Origin: Hedera helix
Taxonomy: Eukaryota; Streptophyta; Magnoliopsida; Apiales; Araliaceae
Length of the DNA: 64,000 bases
Direction of reading: 5' to 3'
NCBI GenBank assembly: GCA_947179155.2
Contig: OX359282.1
Coordinates: 11,308,533 to 11,372,532, forward strand
Under the pieces are notes generated by a model. It was not told where the DNA came from, searched no databases, and worked only from the letters and a program-made list of their open reading frames with translations. The translations under genes and the position numbers were made by a program. Of this stretch, positions 47,708-59,672 are shown piece after piece (position 1 is the stretch's first letter; each line of letters opens with the position of its first letter).

Positions 47708-48928
47708 TGAAAGCTGTCATTATCACTCCAAAATTATTCCTTACTTTCACTCTATCAATATAAAATTGGTATAATGGCAAGCAAGAGTCGAACCCACGGG
47801 AAGTGTTTTTTTATGATTTATCCGAATGCTTTTAACAGTAAATAATAAGTAATAATAAAAAGGGAATTTTTGTAACTATGATTCTACTAGAAAACAAGAA
47901 GTATAAATTAAGATTATCCAATGATTTGCAAACTTCAGTTCTTCAGTTCAGTATCGTCTTTTCATAAATATGATATAATTAAGTTAATTAATATCTTTCC
48001 TTCAATGAAATTAATAACCCTAGGTAACCACGGTCCGCGTTACCCGAAATTCCCCTTAGGTTTTAAATCTAATGTGACGATCGCCCCCACTAGACCCTAA
48101 TTATCATATAACCTAGAACTATCAGTCTAGATTTAATATGACAATAGCATTAAAAATTAGGGAATTAGGTTATTCCAAGCAATAATCGTACAATCGCAGA
48201 CTATTTAACCTGTCTTCTTGATATCATAGCAATATTCAAAAGCTTGACCACAATCAAACATCACTAGTCGCTACTTATGATCAGATATAACATCGTTTGC
48301 TTAATATTATACCTTAATCTAGCATATGATAATAATCAAATCAATTCAATGGGCCCTTATCAAATTAATCAAACCAATTATCATTAAGCAATTCAAATAG
48401 ATCATCAAGAATAAACTCCACAGATGAAGGAAAAGAAACTAATAATTCAATTAATTCATAGATAATAAATAAGATTCAACATCCCTTAGAACTGAAAATA
48501 GAGAACTTAGCCTGACATAGTCAAAAACGCCAATCAATCTTCAATGGAAATCTTTCTCTCTCCAAGTTGTATTAAAATCATCCTAAGCTAACTATTTATA
48601 TCTCTAATAACTCTACTAAAAACTCCTAACTCGTAGCAACATCACAATCCTTCTTTTGCTCAACTTCTGGAAACGCACGGACACTTGAAATTAATTCCGC
48701 CGACCACGGCCCCGACCACGGATTGCACTATAAAAAGCCGGCCCCGGCCGTGGTTACTGTTCATAATTACAAAATTGCCATTAAGCTCCATTTTTACCGT
48801 TTTGACCCTCCAAAGCTATTTTCTGCAATATAAACATAAAAACAAGTAAAATGCAAATAAAAATACTCAATGATAGCAATTTATTAAGCTCAAGAACATC
48901 GATTCGTAAGTATAAACTACACTCATCA
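47708..48928 (-). mobile_element. Solo LTR S7 (Ath1-related class) nested in the copia LTR
   Basis: 1,221 bp with perfect GTCTT duplications (47703-47707, 48929-48933). On the minus strand it starts TGATGAGTGTAGTTTATACTT, like the Ath1 LTR start TGATGAGTGGGTTTTATACC, and ends AGCTTTCA. It includes a ~GCC/GGCC island (48697-48754: CCACGGCCCCG, GGCCCCGGCCGTGG) and ends in the copia LTR on both sides. No interior is seen. It is the youngest layer of this nest. Confidence 0.8.
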
Positions 48929-49265
48929 GTCTTGAAGGAATCTTAGTGATTCAGAAATTGTAAAAGTATCCTTAGTGGATTTGCTGCTGGAAGAGCAGAA
49001 CAGTGGAGTAGGAGTCTTGTGAACTCTGAACCACTTAAAGCCTGGAGTCTTTCTTCTTGTGTCTCTTAATTGCTATATCTTCCATATAATTGCTTGTTGA
49101 ATTCTTACATTTACATATCAAGAAAGGGGTAACCAAATCATATTCCGCTGTGCTAAACTTGTTTAATAAGAATTAATTAACGTTTGAGATAAAAGTAAAA
49201 GAAAATTTTGAAGATATATATTCAACCCCCCTTCTAGATATCTACTGTGTCATTGAGAACTAACA

Positions 49266-49939
49266 AAAGGTAATTGGGATAATCATTTGCCGTTAGTTGA
49301 ATTCGGGTATAACGACAGTTATCATGCGAGTATTGGTATGCCGCCTTATGAGGCATTATATGGAAGAAAGTGCAGAACACCTCTCTGTTAGAATGAGGTA
49401 GGAGAACGTAAGCTTTTGAGACCAAAAATAGTGCAACAGACTGCTAAAATTGTTAAAGTGATAAGATCAAGGCTCGTAGCAGCACAAGATAGACAGAAGA
49501 AATATGCAAACTTGCACCGACAGAAAAGAGAATTTGAAATAGGATCTTATATGTTCTTAAAAGTATCTCCCTAAAAAGGGAAAATAAGATTTGGAAAGTA
49601 GGAAAAGCTGAGTCCGAGATTCATTGAACCTTTTGAAGTGCTGAAAAGGATAGGAGAGGTAGCCTACGCTGTGGCATTACCTCTAGAATTGGAACACATA
49701 CACAATATTTTTCATGTATCGGTACTGAGACCATATAAGCCAGACTACAAACATGTAATAGAATACGAGACTTAACGTATGAGGAAACTCCTGTTCAAAT
49801 TATTGACAAGAAATAGCAAATTTTAAGAAATAAGGTAATACCTTCTGTAAAGGTAGTGTGGAGGAACCACAATGTTGAGGAAGCAACGTGGGAGCTAGAG
49901 GACAGAATGAAAAAGGATTATCCAAATTTGTTCATGTAA
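49266..49939 (+). pseudogene. pol: pol of Tek1, part 2: integrase C-terminal and chromodomain
   Basis: Continues the integrase interrupted at 46512: NWDNHLPLVEF, GMPPYEALYGRKCRTPLC, then a stop, then RPKIVQQTAKIVKVIRSRL, KGKIRFGK and HIHNIFHVSVLRPYKPDYKH (the GPY/F-type integrase C-terminus). It closes with a chromodomain (KVVWRNHNVEEATWELEDRM ... YPNLFM) ending TAA at 49937-49939. Four internal stops and a frame change near 49770 are present. Chromodomains of this type are thought to steer integration toward marked chromatin. Confidence 0.88.
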
Positions 49940-49975
49940 CCTTGTAATGGTGATTCCGAGGACAAAATCCTTATA

Positions 49976-49987
49976 AGGAGGGAAGGA
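49976..49987 (+). other. Polypurine tract of Tek1
   Basis: AGGAGGGAAGGA directly before the 3' LTR start TGTAAGGACGTG. Confidence 0.9.
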
Positions 49988-52567
49988 TGTAAGGACGTGA
50001 AAGTTATCAATATTGTAATTAATATAATTAATTAATGAAATTTAAAATTTTAAACTGTGACTAGTGTTATGGGACAAGCCAATTATGAATTATTTGATTG
50101 AGGAATAAAATTCAAGTTTAATGAAACAAGTTTGGATAAAAAAGGACTTGAATTGGTTAAGAAATAAGTAAGTTATGAATTATTTGAATTAAATTCTCTA
50201 GATTTTGGTAGAAAAGACCATGCTACCCTTGGCAAGTTATGAAATGTCCTTGGTATCCTAATTATGTGATTTGCCAATTGTGCTATTATTTATAAAAGGG
50301 AAATATCCTAAATGACCCTAACCATACAAGAGTTAAACTAACCAAGGTGGTTAAGTGTTGGAGAATTATATACAAGATATGTATGTATATAATTGTAAGT
50401 ATAAGCTAAATTACTTAGTTTATTTCATTTGTTCATCTTCCAAGTAGCTAAGAGAGAGTTCATAAGAGAGGAAGAGAGAAAAGGCTAAGGTTTGAGCAAG
50501 TGGCTTGAGAGATTCTAAGAAAAGTGTTCAAGAGGCTTGAAGCTACCATCAAAGTGGAGAATCTTTCTTTAGCAAGGTTCATAGCAAGGAGAAGAAGAGC
50601 TACATGAAGGTAGTAAAGTATTTTTGTTGAAAACTTAACATCTAAGTGTTTAAATTCAAGATTAAGGAGTAGTTATGCATGTACCAATGGATATAAGTAA
50701 GATTTATGTGAGTTATGTGCTATATGTTTGGTATATGATGAAACCCTAAGTGCTAGAGTTGTATTTCAAAGGTGATGAACTATTCATGCATGTATTCAAG
50801 GCTAGAAACCATGATTTAAGGGTGATCATGTGTTATATGTTGATAGAAGCGATGAAAACCTAGTTGGAAGTGTTGATCATGTTTGATATATGTATATTTT
50901 TATGCTAGATAGCATGAAAGATTCATTAAAGGTGGAAAAACATGATTTGTGAAAGAAAGATAGAATATTAGGCTATATTTTGCATATAAGCTAAATCATA
51001 ATCTGTAAAGTGTTTTAGAAGGTGCATATAGATGTTATGTGAATTCACAAAGTTGCTATAGAAACATGTGTTGATGTTTATGAGGTATGGAGTTTAAAGA
51101 CTCAAAGAGGGTTCAAGGGTGAATTTTGTTAAAGTAGGCAAAATTCCACAAAAGTGTCCATTTTATGCAAATAAAGGTAAAATGAAGCACAACAACTAAG
51201 TTTCATGTAAATACATGTGTTTGTGTCAATTTAAAAGTCATTTAGTATTTAAGGCGATAAAAGAAGATTTTAAACGTTTAATAATATTTGCCGACACCTA
51301 AAATGGAATTTATGAAAAATAGGGGTCGTTTAAAGATTTTTATATTTTTGAAGGCCCATGCAAGTCATATACATGTTAGACATGTTAAATCATGTGTTGG
51401 AATAGAGAAATGTGGTGTATGGCCAAAAATAACATCAAAATTGTGAAGAAATTTTTTTTAGGAAAATCTGGCCTAGCCAGTTTTTTTCCTACAATCTGTG
51501 GCCCTGGCTAGATCTTCTCAGCCAAATTTGGCCCCAGCCATATAACATGTATAGCAAGGTATAACATGCATGTGTATGTAACTAATGCATGAACCAGTAT
51601 TATGGTTATGTAGGATATAAAAAGGATAAGATTTTATCAGTTGAGATAAACGAGGACGAAGGTAAGTGTTCTTTTCGAACTCTCTTTTATAGTTATTGAA
51701 CAATGATACATATTATGTATTCATGATAAGCCATATTGAAGTTCATTCATCATTGAACTGTTATTGAAAAAGGTCGATGCTAATCTTGATTCCGGCTAGA
51801 TATATGTAATAATTCATGTTGAATTCAGATATTTATTGTTATGTGCTCCAATCCATAATGTTGTGGAGCGGAATCTATGAAATGTTGTAACAGAACGACC
51901 CTGCTAAAAAGGGGAAAAAAAGGATAAAGGAAATGTAATTTTTATGGCGTGGTTGCGTCGCTAGATGTTTATGTTGTGCACAATGTAAATGTATGTTAGG
52001 CTGATCACCTAGAGTACACATCTAAAATGAAATGCAGTCTTATGGCTGAACGCAGACAATATCAGTCTTTATGATTGGTATTGTTCTTAACGAGTTTTTG
52101 GTCTTGTGACAGTACAACAAGCTAGTTCATGTTTCAAGCTAATTATGCAAAGACTTATGTTATAGTTTTCTCTGTTATTGATTCAGCTTCATTGCAAATG
52201 ATTCCATTTCATTATTTCAGAAATATCATGTCATTATTTAATTATGTATTTTCTGAGCTATTTTATGCTCACCCTTGCTTTAACATGATATTTTACCTAA
52301 GCCCGAACATGCCGAGGGATCAGGAGTAAATAAAGGAAAGGGAAAGGCTAGCAAGCAGTGATTATATAGTTAGAAAATTAATGCAAATATTATATTTTTG
52401 TAATATGTTAGTTGTATATGTTTTGTAATGTAAAAAGGACTGTAAACCTGGGAATAATTGTAAATTAAGTTTTATTATTCATAAATGAATGGTTGGGATT
52501 GAATGGTAGAGTAATATCGTGAGCACCAAATATGTGTTTCAAGGGACTCGGATTTGGGGGCGTCACA
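49988..52567 (+). repeat. 3' LTR of Tek1
   Basis: 2,580 bp, no nested insertion. TATA-like GAGAATTATATACAAG near 50360, a purine-rich leader, a CTGGCC/CCAGCC island (~51465-51540), the conserved hairpin (52249-52278) and an end block with GTGAGCACCAAA. Confidence 0.92.
52249..52278 (+). promoter_or_regulatory. Conserved LTR hairpin motif (Tek1 3' LTR)
   Basis: TTTTCTGAGC, loop TATTTTAT, GCTCACCCTTGC. Arms intact, 5' flank degenerate. Confidence 0.55.
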
Positions 52568-52640
52568 TTTAACCCTACTTAACTTAAATGGTGGAGAAAT
52601 GAGAGGGGGGGGGGGGGGGGGGGGGGATAGCTAGATGAAT
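52568..52640. other. 73-bp unassigned spacer with a G22 run
   Basis: Lies between the right end of Tek1 and the left end of Tek2. It starts with the Tek1 duplication TTTAA and holds 22 consecutive G (52605-52626). It is the only sequence I could not assign to an LTR element, so it may be pre-insertion DNA or the edge of a further repeat. The G-run length may be unreliable. Confidence 0.6.
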
Positions 52641-52978
52641 TGTGACACCCCCAAATTCAGATACTAGTACCTCGAACTTGGTGCTCACATCATCATATAA
52701 TCATTCACCTCCAAATAACATAATATACTAATGTGGAATAAAATAAACATATGTTGTTTATGCAAAATGTTTACTACTAGTCCCAAGGTTCGAAACCTTA
52801 ACAAAAATACATCACGAGTCAAATCAAATGTGATAGGGTTCGTGTTACATCATAATAGTTCACAAAATAAATCTAATTTAGGCAATTAACATTTCAAATG
52901 CATTTAGGGTTTCAGCTTCCCCTAGCCTTTATCTCCCTCGGAGCTCTCAGGTTTTGCTACAATAAGTATCATGACAAA

Positions 52979-53010
52979 GCAAGGATGACCAGCTAGCTTG
53001 CTCAACAAGT
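52979..53010 (-). promoter_or_regulatory. Conserved LTR hairpin motif (Tek2 3' LTR)
   Basis: Minus-strand ACTTGTTGAGC, loop AAGCTAGCT, GGTCATCCTTGC. The 5' LTR copy is at 63355-63386. Confidence 0.5.
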
Positions 53011-53921
53011 TTTAATGAACAATGTATAGAATATGTCATAGTAGAATAAGAATTGAATGTTTCAAAGGATTCTAAAATATTGCATCAATAGTATAATCAA
53101 AACATGAACAACAAAGGACAGTTTGGTTATTTAAATACCGAGAGGTCAAATAGACCATAAACTTCTTCTATGAGGAATCAGTCACTTGACTTATCCCCTT
53201 AAGTTATATTCTTTGAAAGATACTTAAGGGGATTAGCCTCTTGTACTCTATGTGTATGCATAACATTTAGTTCTGCTTGTATCTGTATTTGATACTTAGG
53301 TTATTTCCCCCAATCTAGGGTTGTTCTGCTTAGTCTGAGAATCCGTACCACTATGATTTGGATAGCTTGTAAAAATTCATAAATAATTGTCTAACCGAAG
53401 AAAAGGCATAAATGTCTCTTTCAATCAATTCATAATTTGAGAACTTTAAATCATTCACAGTTCAATAATGAAACAGGAATTCGAATGTACAAGGTGCGAA
53501 TATCAAGGATAATATGGATGTGTAATAATTCAACAATTATTAAACCACTCGGCTCATGCTTGAATAATAATAATTAACTTCAAAGGACTTGCTCAATAGA
53601 AATTTGAGTAAGGTTAAAAAACTTGTCTGATAGTCGAATTATTGCTACCTTGCGTAATAAATTCTCTTTCGAAAGACCTAACATTGATACGTTGGCTTAT
53701 TGATTAGTATGACACATAATTGCTTATTTAAAAAATTAAGTTTATTATTATCTAATTACCCAGAATTATCACATAGTACAACCCCTTGTTTGACTGTACC
53801 CAATCGCTTACTTGATTCCAACCAATTACTTAACTGACAAATATTACCTTTCTCTAAGCAATATAAATTTCAAACATCCTTCGTATAATCGTTTAACAAT
53901 TTATTATAATTATTTTGGTAC

Positions 53922-54128
<207 letters not shown>

Positions 54129-54139
54129 GACTGATAAAC

Positions 54140-54830
54140 CTCCTTAATTATCGTTACGCAATAATTAATTATTCATACGCCGATAATCCTTCTTATTTGT
54201 TATCAATCCTTAAATAATTGATAAATAATCAACTTACTTATTTTAATCTTCTTTATTTATTATTTAACATCAATTAAATAATAATAAATCAATTAATTAT
54301 CTTTACCTATTATTTAATCTTAATTAAATAATAAATAATTAATTTATTAATTTAATTGTCATTTAATTATTATTTAATGTTAATTAAATAATAATTAATT
54401 AATCAATTACCCTTACTTAATATTTAATCTTAATTAAATAATAAATAATAAATTCTTTAATTTAATTATCCTTTAATTATTATTTAATTTTAATTAAATA
54501 ATAATTAATTGCTTAATTATCTTTATTTATTATTTAAATAATAAATAATTAATTTATAAATTTTATCTCTCTTTAATTATTATTTAATATTAATTAAATA
54601 ATAATTAGTTAATTACTTATCGCTATTTACTATTTAATTTGCTATTTAAATAATCACATATTTAACATTTAATAATAATTTATTGGTAATTTTATCTAAT
54701 TAGTAACTAATTAATAGTTAATTAGTGTACTCTTTACACCTTAAATACTATTAAAAATAATGAATTTCTTAATTAATCTTACCTATTATTTAATATTACT
54801 TAAATAATAATTAATTAGCAGTTTTAAGAT
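54140..54830 (-). repeat. AT-rich tandem array in Tek2 LTR
   Basis: About 12 degenerate copies of TTATTATTTAATxTTAATTAAATAATAATTAAT, self-complementary, next to the TTA microsatellite. Confidence 0.75.
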
Positions 54831-54984
54831 TTTTCAAAAATTAAAAATATTAATTTATCATTTTTCCTTTAGTTAGTAAGGTTTAATCATATTTTAATTA
54901 TGGAAATTACCAAATGACATGCTAAAAATACAAACATATTTTTATAAAATAGTACACGTAAAATCAAGCAACTTCCATTAAGGA

Positions 54985-55045
54985 CACGTCACCGGAACCG
55001 GTCGTAATTCCGGTGAACCGGTTGCCGGAATGTTCCGGCCGGTTC
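54985..55045 (-). repeat. CCGG-rich palindromic island in Tek2 LTR
   Basis: CACCGGAA (54990-54997) and TTCCGGTG (55008-55015) form an 8-bp inverted repeat. GAACCGGT, CCGGAATGTTCCGG and CCGGCCGG follow. Confidence 0.75.
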
Positions 55046-56676
55046 ACAGAAAAAAAACTGGTAGTAGCTTTTGTCATTTTCTAGATTCTGCCCAGCTTTG
55101 GGGTCTTGGGGAAAAACCTTAATAACTTGAGTTCTATAACTCCGATGGAGCTCTACTAGTTATCGATGGAATTGTGATTTCCCGAACCACAATTTTCTAG
55201 GCTCAAACACCATTTTTGGATAAGTTTTGTTTTGGAAATTTGGCTCAAAGTGGACTGTTCATACAAGATCTTGGACAGTGAGGTGTGTTTGGTCAAACAT
55301 GCATAACTTGCTCATTTTAACACATATTTGGGTGATTACAAAGGGGTTTGGTTCATAACTTACACATCTAGCATTACAAGAAGGAAAATCATATAAATCA
55401 TGTATAGATTTCAAAATGTGATGCTAAGACCAAACATGCAAATTTTGTTCGTCGGTAAAAAATGATTTCTATGGTTTTCACCAAACATTTTGACATTAAA
55501 GCATATAAATACAGGATCTAAACCCACGGTGCTCTATTATAACATGTCTAAGACATTTCTAACCAAAAAGATTTTTAACGTTAGAACTCAAGCATAACAA
55601 GGACATAATTGACAAAAGGAAACATAAACTAGGGTTTTTAAGATTATACTACGTTATGCTCTTGGATGCTTGCTTTCTTAGCCTTCCAAAGTAGTAAGTG
55701 TATCAAAATGGCATCAAAGAACTCCTTCTCTTCTCCCTTGAGCACCACCGAACCTCTTTCACTCTTTGGCTCTCAAGGTTTCTCTTTCAAACTTTCTAGG
55801 ACTTAAGAAATATAAGTGTTCTCAATTAAAATGACTAACTAATGTAGTATACTAGCAAAATGTATAGATATAAAATATATATCTACACATTTCTCCCATC
55901 ATGAAACTAAAAGACTAGACTTGCTTAAGGTCGCTCATGTGACCCCTTAGGAGCCTACTTATCAAGTCTACTTCTCACATTATCCCACACAAGTTAGGAT
56001 ATTAATAAAAAAAAAATGAGAAGCAAAGATGCTCCCTCTCTCCTCTCTACTCCCTTTTTGCCAGCAATTGGAAAGGAAATTGTCCCATTTTGTTTGCCCC
56101 TTTTTAATTGCTAACCTTAGTTAAATGAGTTACACAATTAATTTATCAAGTGGGTCAATGATTGGACCACATTAAATAACCAATTGGGCTTGCTATTAAA
56201 TGTTTGGACTACTTATTAACAACGTCTATTAAAGGTAAGATTGGACACATTTATTATGTCCCATGTTGTCTTATTAATTTATCAAACTATTAATTACTAA
56301 GTCTATGATCCAACAAATGATTGGGCTTAGCTAATCAATTAAATGGGCTAGTCAATTAGTAATTAATTACTAATTGGACTATTAAATATTATTATTAATA
56401 TTTCACCTTATCTTCATTAATTAATACTCATATTAATTAATTTATAACAATTAATTCATTTACTATATTCAATAAAATTGAATATTTAATTATTAAACAC
56501 TTTATCACTTTTGTTCACTAATTTAATTAAACCATTAGTGACTCCCTTTAATTCGCTCAAGAAATTAATCACGTAATCACTTAATTGTATAATCAAATAA
56601 TCACACAAAACTACTTATCATAAATTAAATACTATATTTAATTAATAATAATGTTTAAAAATTCTAGGACATTACA

Positions 56677-56688
56677 TTCTCTCCCCTT
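56677..56688 (-). other. Polypurine tract of Tek2
   Basis: Minus-strand AAGGGGAGAGAA directly precedes the LTR start TGTAATGTCC. Confidence 0.88.
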
Positions 56689-56721
56689 ATAAGAATTTCT
56701 TCATCGGAATTACAAAATAAG

Positions 56722-58340
56722 TTACTTAAAAAGATGTGGGTAGTTCTCTTTAATCTTTTCTTCAAGTTCCCACGTAGCCTCCTCGACTGCGTGATTCCTC
56801 CATAGCACTTTGATGGAATGAATGACTTTATTCCTCAGCGTTTGCTCTTTCCTATCTAGTATCTGGACAAGAATTTCTTCATAGGATAAATCTTTTTCTA
56901 CTTGAATTGGTTCGTAGGAGATCACGTGTTTGTAGTCGGGTTTATATGGCCGCAACACTGAGACGTGAAACACATTGTGAATGTGTTCAAGCTTAGGAGG
57001 TAAGGTTACCTCGTACGCTACTTCACCTACCTTTTGAAGGATTTCGAATGGTCCTATGAACCTAGGACTTAATTTTTCCTTCTTTCTGAATCTGATCTTC
57101 CCCTTCCAAGGAGATACCTTTAAAAATACAAAGCTGACAGCATCAAAATCTCTCTTCTGACGACGCATGTCAGCATACTTTTTTTGACGATCCTGAGCTG
57201 TAGCTAGGCGAGCTCTTATTACCTTAACCACCTCTATGGCCTGTTGCACCAATTCAGGCCTCAGCAGTCTCCGTTCGCCAACTTCATCCCAGCGCAGTGG
57301 TGTTCAATATTTTCTTCTATATTATACTTAGTATGACGGTATGCCAATACTGACATGATAACTGTTGTTGTATGCGAACTCAACCAAAGGTAGATGGTCA
57401 TCCCAACTGCCTTTCAAGTCCATGACAACTGCTCTAAGCATATTTTCCAGTGTTTGGATCGTCCTCTCACTTTGCCCATCTGTCTGCGGGTGATACGTAG
57501 TACTTAATCTCAGTTGCGTCCCCAATCTTTCTTGTATCCCTCTCCAAAATTTTGACGTGAAATGCAGATCTCTATCAGACACAATAGATACCGATACTCC
57601 ATGTCGTGATATTATTTCTTTTACGTACAAATTTGCCAACTGCTCAAGAGTGTATCTAATTTTTATTGGCAGAAAATGTGCAGACTTTGTCAAACAATCG
57701 ACGATCACCAAGATCGCGTCATATCCCTTGTGAGTGGTTGGAAGACCCACCACAAAGTCCATCGTGATGTGCTCCCACTTCCATTCTAGAATTTCTAATG
57801 GTTGCAGTAGTCCACCTGGCTTTTGATGTTATGCTTAATCCCCTGATAAGTCAAACACCGGTTGACACACTTAACCACCTCCTTTTTCATATTCGACCAC
57901 TAAAAATGTCGACATAAATCCTGGTACATCTTTGTACATCTAGGGTGTACCGAATACCTTGTACTATGAGCTTCTTGCAGAATTTTCTCCATTATCTCCG
58001 GAATCGGTGGTGCCCAAATTCTCCCTTCAAAGCGTAGCAATCCGGTGCTGTCGACTCTGTACTTCAATTTTTCACCTTTTGAAAGTCTTTCTTTAATACG
58101 TATACATTCTGCATCCTGCAATTGAGCCTCCTTTACTCGGTCCAGTAGGATTGGGCTTGCTTACACTGCAAACAGTATCTCGTTTGCCTCTTTTGGATAT
58201 TTAACCTCTAATTCTAGTCTCTCCATCTCCTGAATCAGTTCCTCTAGTTTTGTCAGCATCATCAACTTTTCTTTACCTTTCATGCTTAAAGCATCTGGCA
58301 CTACATTTGCTTTACCAGGATAGTACATAATTTCACAGTC
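56722..58340 (-). pseudogene. pol: pol of Tek2: integrase and chromodomain
   Basis: Reading from the right, the HHCC region lies around 58121-57840 (QDAECIRIKERL, then MYQDLCRHF and stop). A frameshift leads to the catalytic core at 57762-57328 (MDFVVGLPTTHKGYDAI, VSDRDLHFTSKF, TDGQSERTIQTLENML, LPLVEFAYNNSYH). In-frame stops near 57325-57300 are followed by the open C-terminal part 57252-56722: RFIGPFEILQKVGEVAYEV, HIHNVFHVSVLRPYKPDYKH, and a chromodomain DLSYEEILVQILDRKEQ ... VLWRNHAVEEATWELEEKI, ending TAA at 56722-56724. Apart from the breaks, the DDE residues are present. Confidence 0.92.
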
Positions 58341-58352
58341 ATAGTCTTTTAT

Positions 58353-58736
58353 TCATTCTAGCCACCGCCGTTGCCTTATGTTCAGCTCCTTCTGGGTGAA
58401 TATATATTTCAAACTCTCGTGGCCCGTATATATCTCGTACTTCTCACCAAATAGATAATGCCTCCAAATCTTCAAGGTAAATACTACCGCTGCTAAATCA
58501 TGGGTCAGATACCCCTTCTCGTAGTCCTTTAACTGCCTTGATGCGTACGCAATGACTTTTCCGTGTTGCATTCGCACACAACCCAGACCTTTATGTGACA
58601 CATCACTGTACACCATATACCCTCCTGTATCGTCTGGTAAGGCCAACACATGTGCTTCACTTAACCTCTTCTTTAGTACCAAGAAACTCACCTCGCACTT
58701 CTCTGTTCGTACAACTTTTATCGCCTTCCTTGTCAA
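58353..58736 (-). pseudogene. pol: pol of Tek2: RNase H
   Basis: In the same frame as the RT. It keeps the first Asp (VYSDVSHKGLGC), but the segment carrying the catalytic Glu is shortened (THDLAAVVF, where Tek1 has YDLELEVVVF). The later Asp of IYTDH is Gly (IYTGHESLKY). At least one, probably two, catalytic acids are lost. A stop follows RRWLE at 58353. Confidence 0.88.
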
Positions 58737-58841
58737 ATTGGTTAGCAGAGTCTCTATCTTCGAAAAGTCCTGATTGAACCTTCTGTAGTACCCTGCTAAC
58801 CCCAGGAAACTCCTGATTGTTGTTAGTGTCTTCGGCTGTTC

Positions 58842-59672
58842 CTAATTTATAATAACTGCTTCCACTTTAGCTGGATCTACTGAAACTCTATTTTTGTCGA
58901 TTACGTGCCCCAGAAACTGCACTCCCTGCAACCAAAATTCATACTTTGAGAACTTCGCATACAATTTCTCCTTCCTGAGTGTCTCCAACACTATCCTTTG
59001 ATGTTCCTTGTGTTCCTCCTCCGTCTTTGAATATACCAGTATATCATCAATGAACACGACAACAAATTTGTCCAAGCATTGCTTGAACACCCTGTTCATC
59101 ATATCCATAAATGCTGCTGGTGCATTCCTTAATCCGAACGACATTACCAGAAACTCAAAGTGCCCGTATCTGGTTCTGAATGCCATTTTAGGTATGTCTT
59201 CTCTTCTCACCTTCAGCTGGTGATAACCCGTCCTCAAATCTATCTTCAAAAAGTACCTTGCTCCCTTAAGTTGATCAAATAGATCATTAATTATGGGTAG
59301 CGGGTATCTATTCTTAATTATAACCTTGTTCAACTCTCGATAGTCGATACAAAGTCTTAGGGATCCGTCATTTTTCTTCACAAATAATACCGGTGCTCCC
59401 CATGGAGACACACTCGGCTGAATGTATCCCTTATCTAATAACTCTTGTAGTTGTAACATCAACTCCTTCAACTCCACCGGTGCCATTCTGTATGGTGCTT
59501 TCGAGATCGGTGTTGTTCCTGGCGCCAAGTTGATCACGAACTCTACATCTCTATCTGGTGGCATACCCGGTAATTCATTTGGAAAGATGTCTAAGAATTC
59601 CTGTACCACAGGTATCTGACCCATCTCGCCCTCTACTCTACAAGTATCAATCACGTGAGCCATATATCTCAT
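58842..59672 (-). pseudogene. pol: pol of Tek2: reverse transcriptase
   Basis: 276 open codons covering most of the RT: PYRMAPVELKEL, WGAPVLFVKKNDGSLRLCID, KIDLRTGYHQLKV, FLVMSFGLRNAPAAF, and the catalytic VVVFIDDILVYSKT. It ends at a TAG (58842-58844) replacing the Trp codon of the INWEQPKT word seen in Tek1. The RNase H continues in the same frame. This is the best-preserved enzyme in the window. Confidence 0.93.

Larger units (their letters stand above)
46513..49265 (+). mobile_element. Copia-type solo LTR inserted in Tek1 integrase
   Basis: Starts TGTTGAACATTG, ends AGAACTAACA, with perfect AAAGG duplications (46508-46512, 49266-49270). Removing it restores the integrase reading (MDFKG then NWDNHLPLVEF). 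Without the nested S7 it is ~1.53 kb. TGTTGAAC at the start and TTCAACCCCCCTTCTAGATA near the end are typical of long copia LTRs of the SIRE/Tork kind. It contains an ATCGTAGA/TCTACGAT hairpin array. The frame at 47382-47660 has no recognised motif and is probably fortuitous. Orientation follows the position of the CCCCCCTTCTAG end block. Confidence 0.82.
34553..52567 (+). mobile_element. Tek1: decayed Tekay-like chromovirus, plus strand
   Basis: LTRs at 34553-41390 (containing S5) and 49988-52567, PBS at 41394-41405, ORF0, gag, a pol with protease, RT, RNase H, integrase and chromodomain, and a PPT at 49976-49987. GTTAA (34548-34552) and TTTAA (52568-52572) are a probable target duplication with one change. 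It sits exactly at the right edge of NA1, whose own right-side duplication may be the same GTTAA. Stops, frameshifts and nested insertions in all genes show it is dead. The chromodomain, tRNA-iMet PBS and long LTRs fit Tekay/Del better than other chromovirus lineages. Confidence 0.9.

Noticed and set aside
47776..47800. Possible tRNA or SINE: minus-strand GGTTCGACTC resembles a B box
   Set aside because: No A box at proper spacing, no cloverleaf and no SINE tail; it lies inside solo LTR S7.
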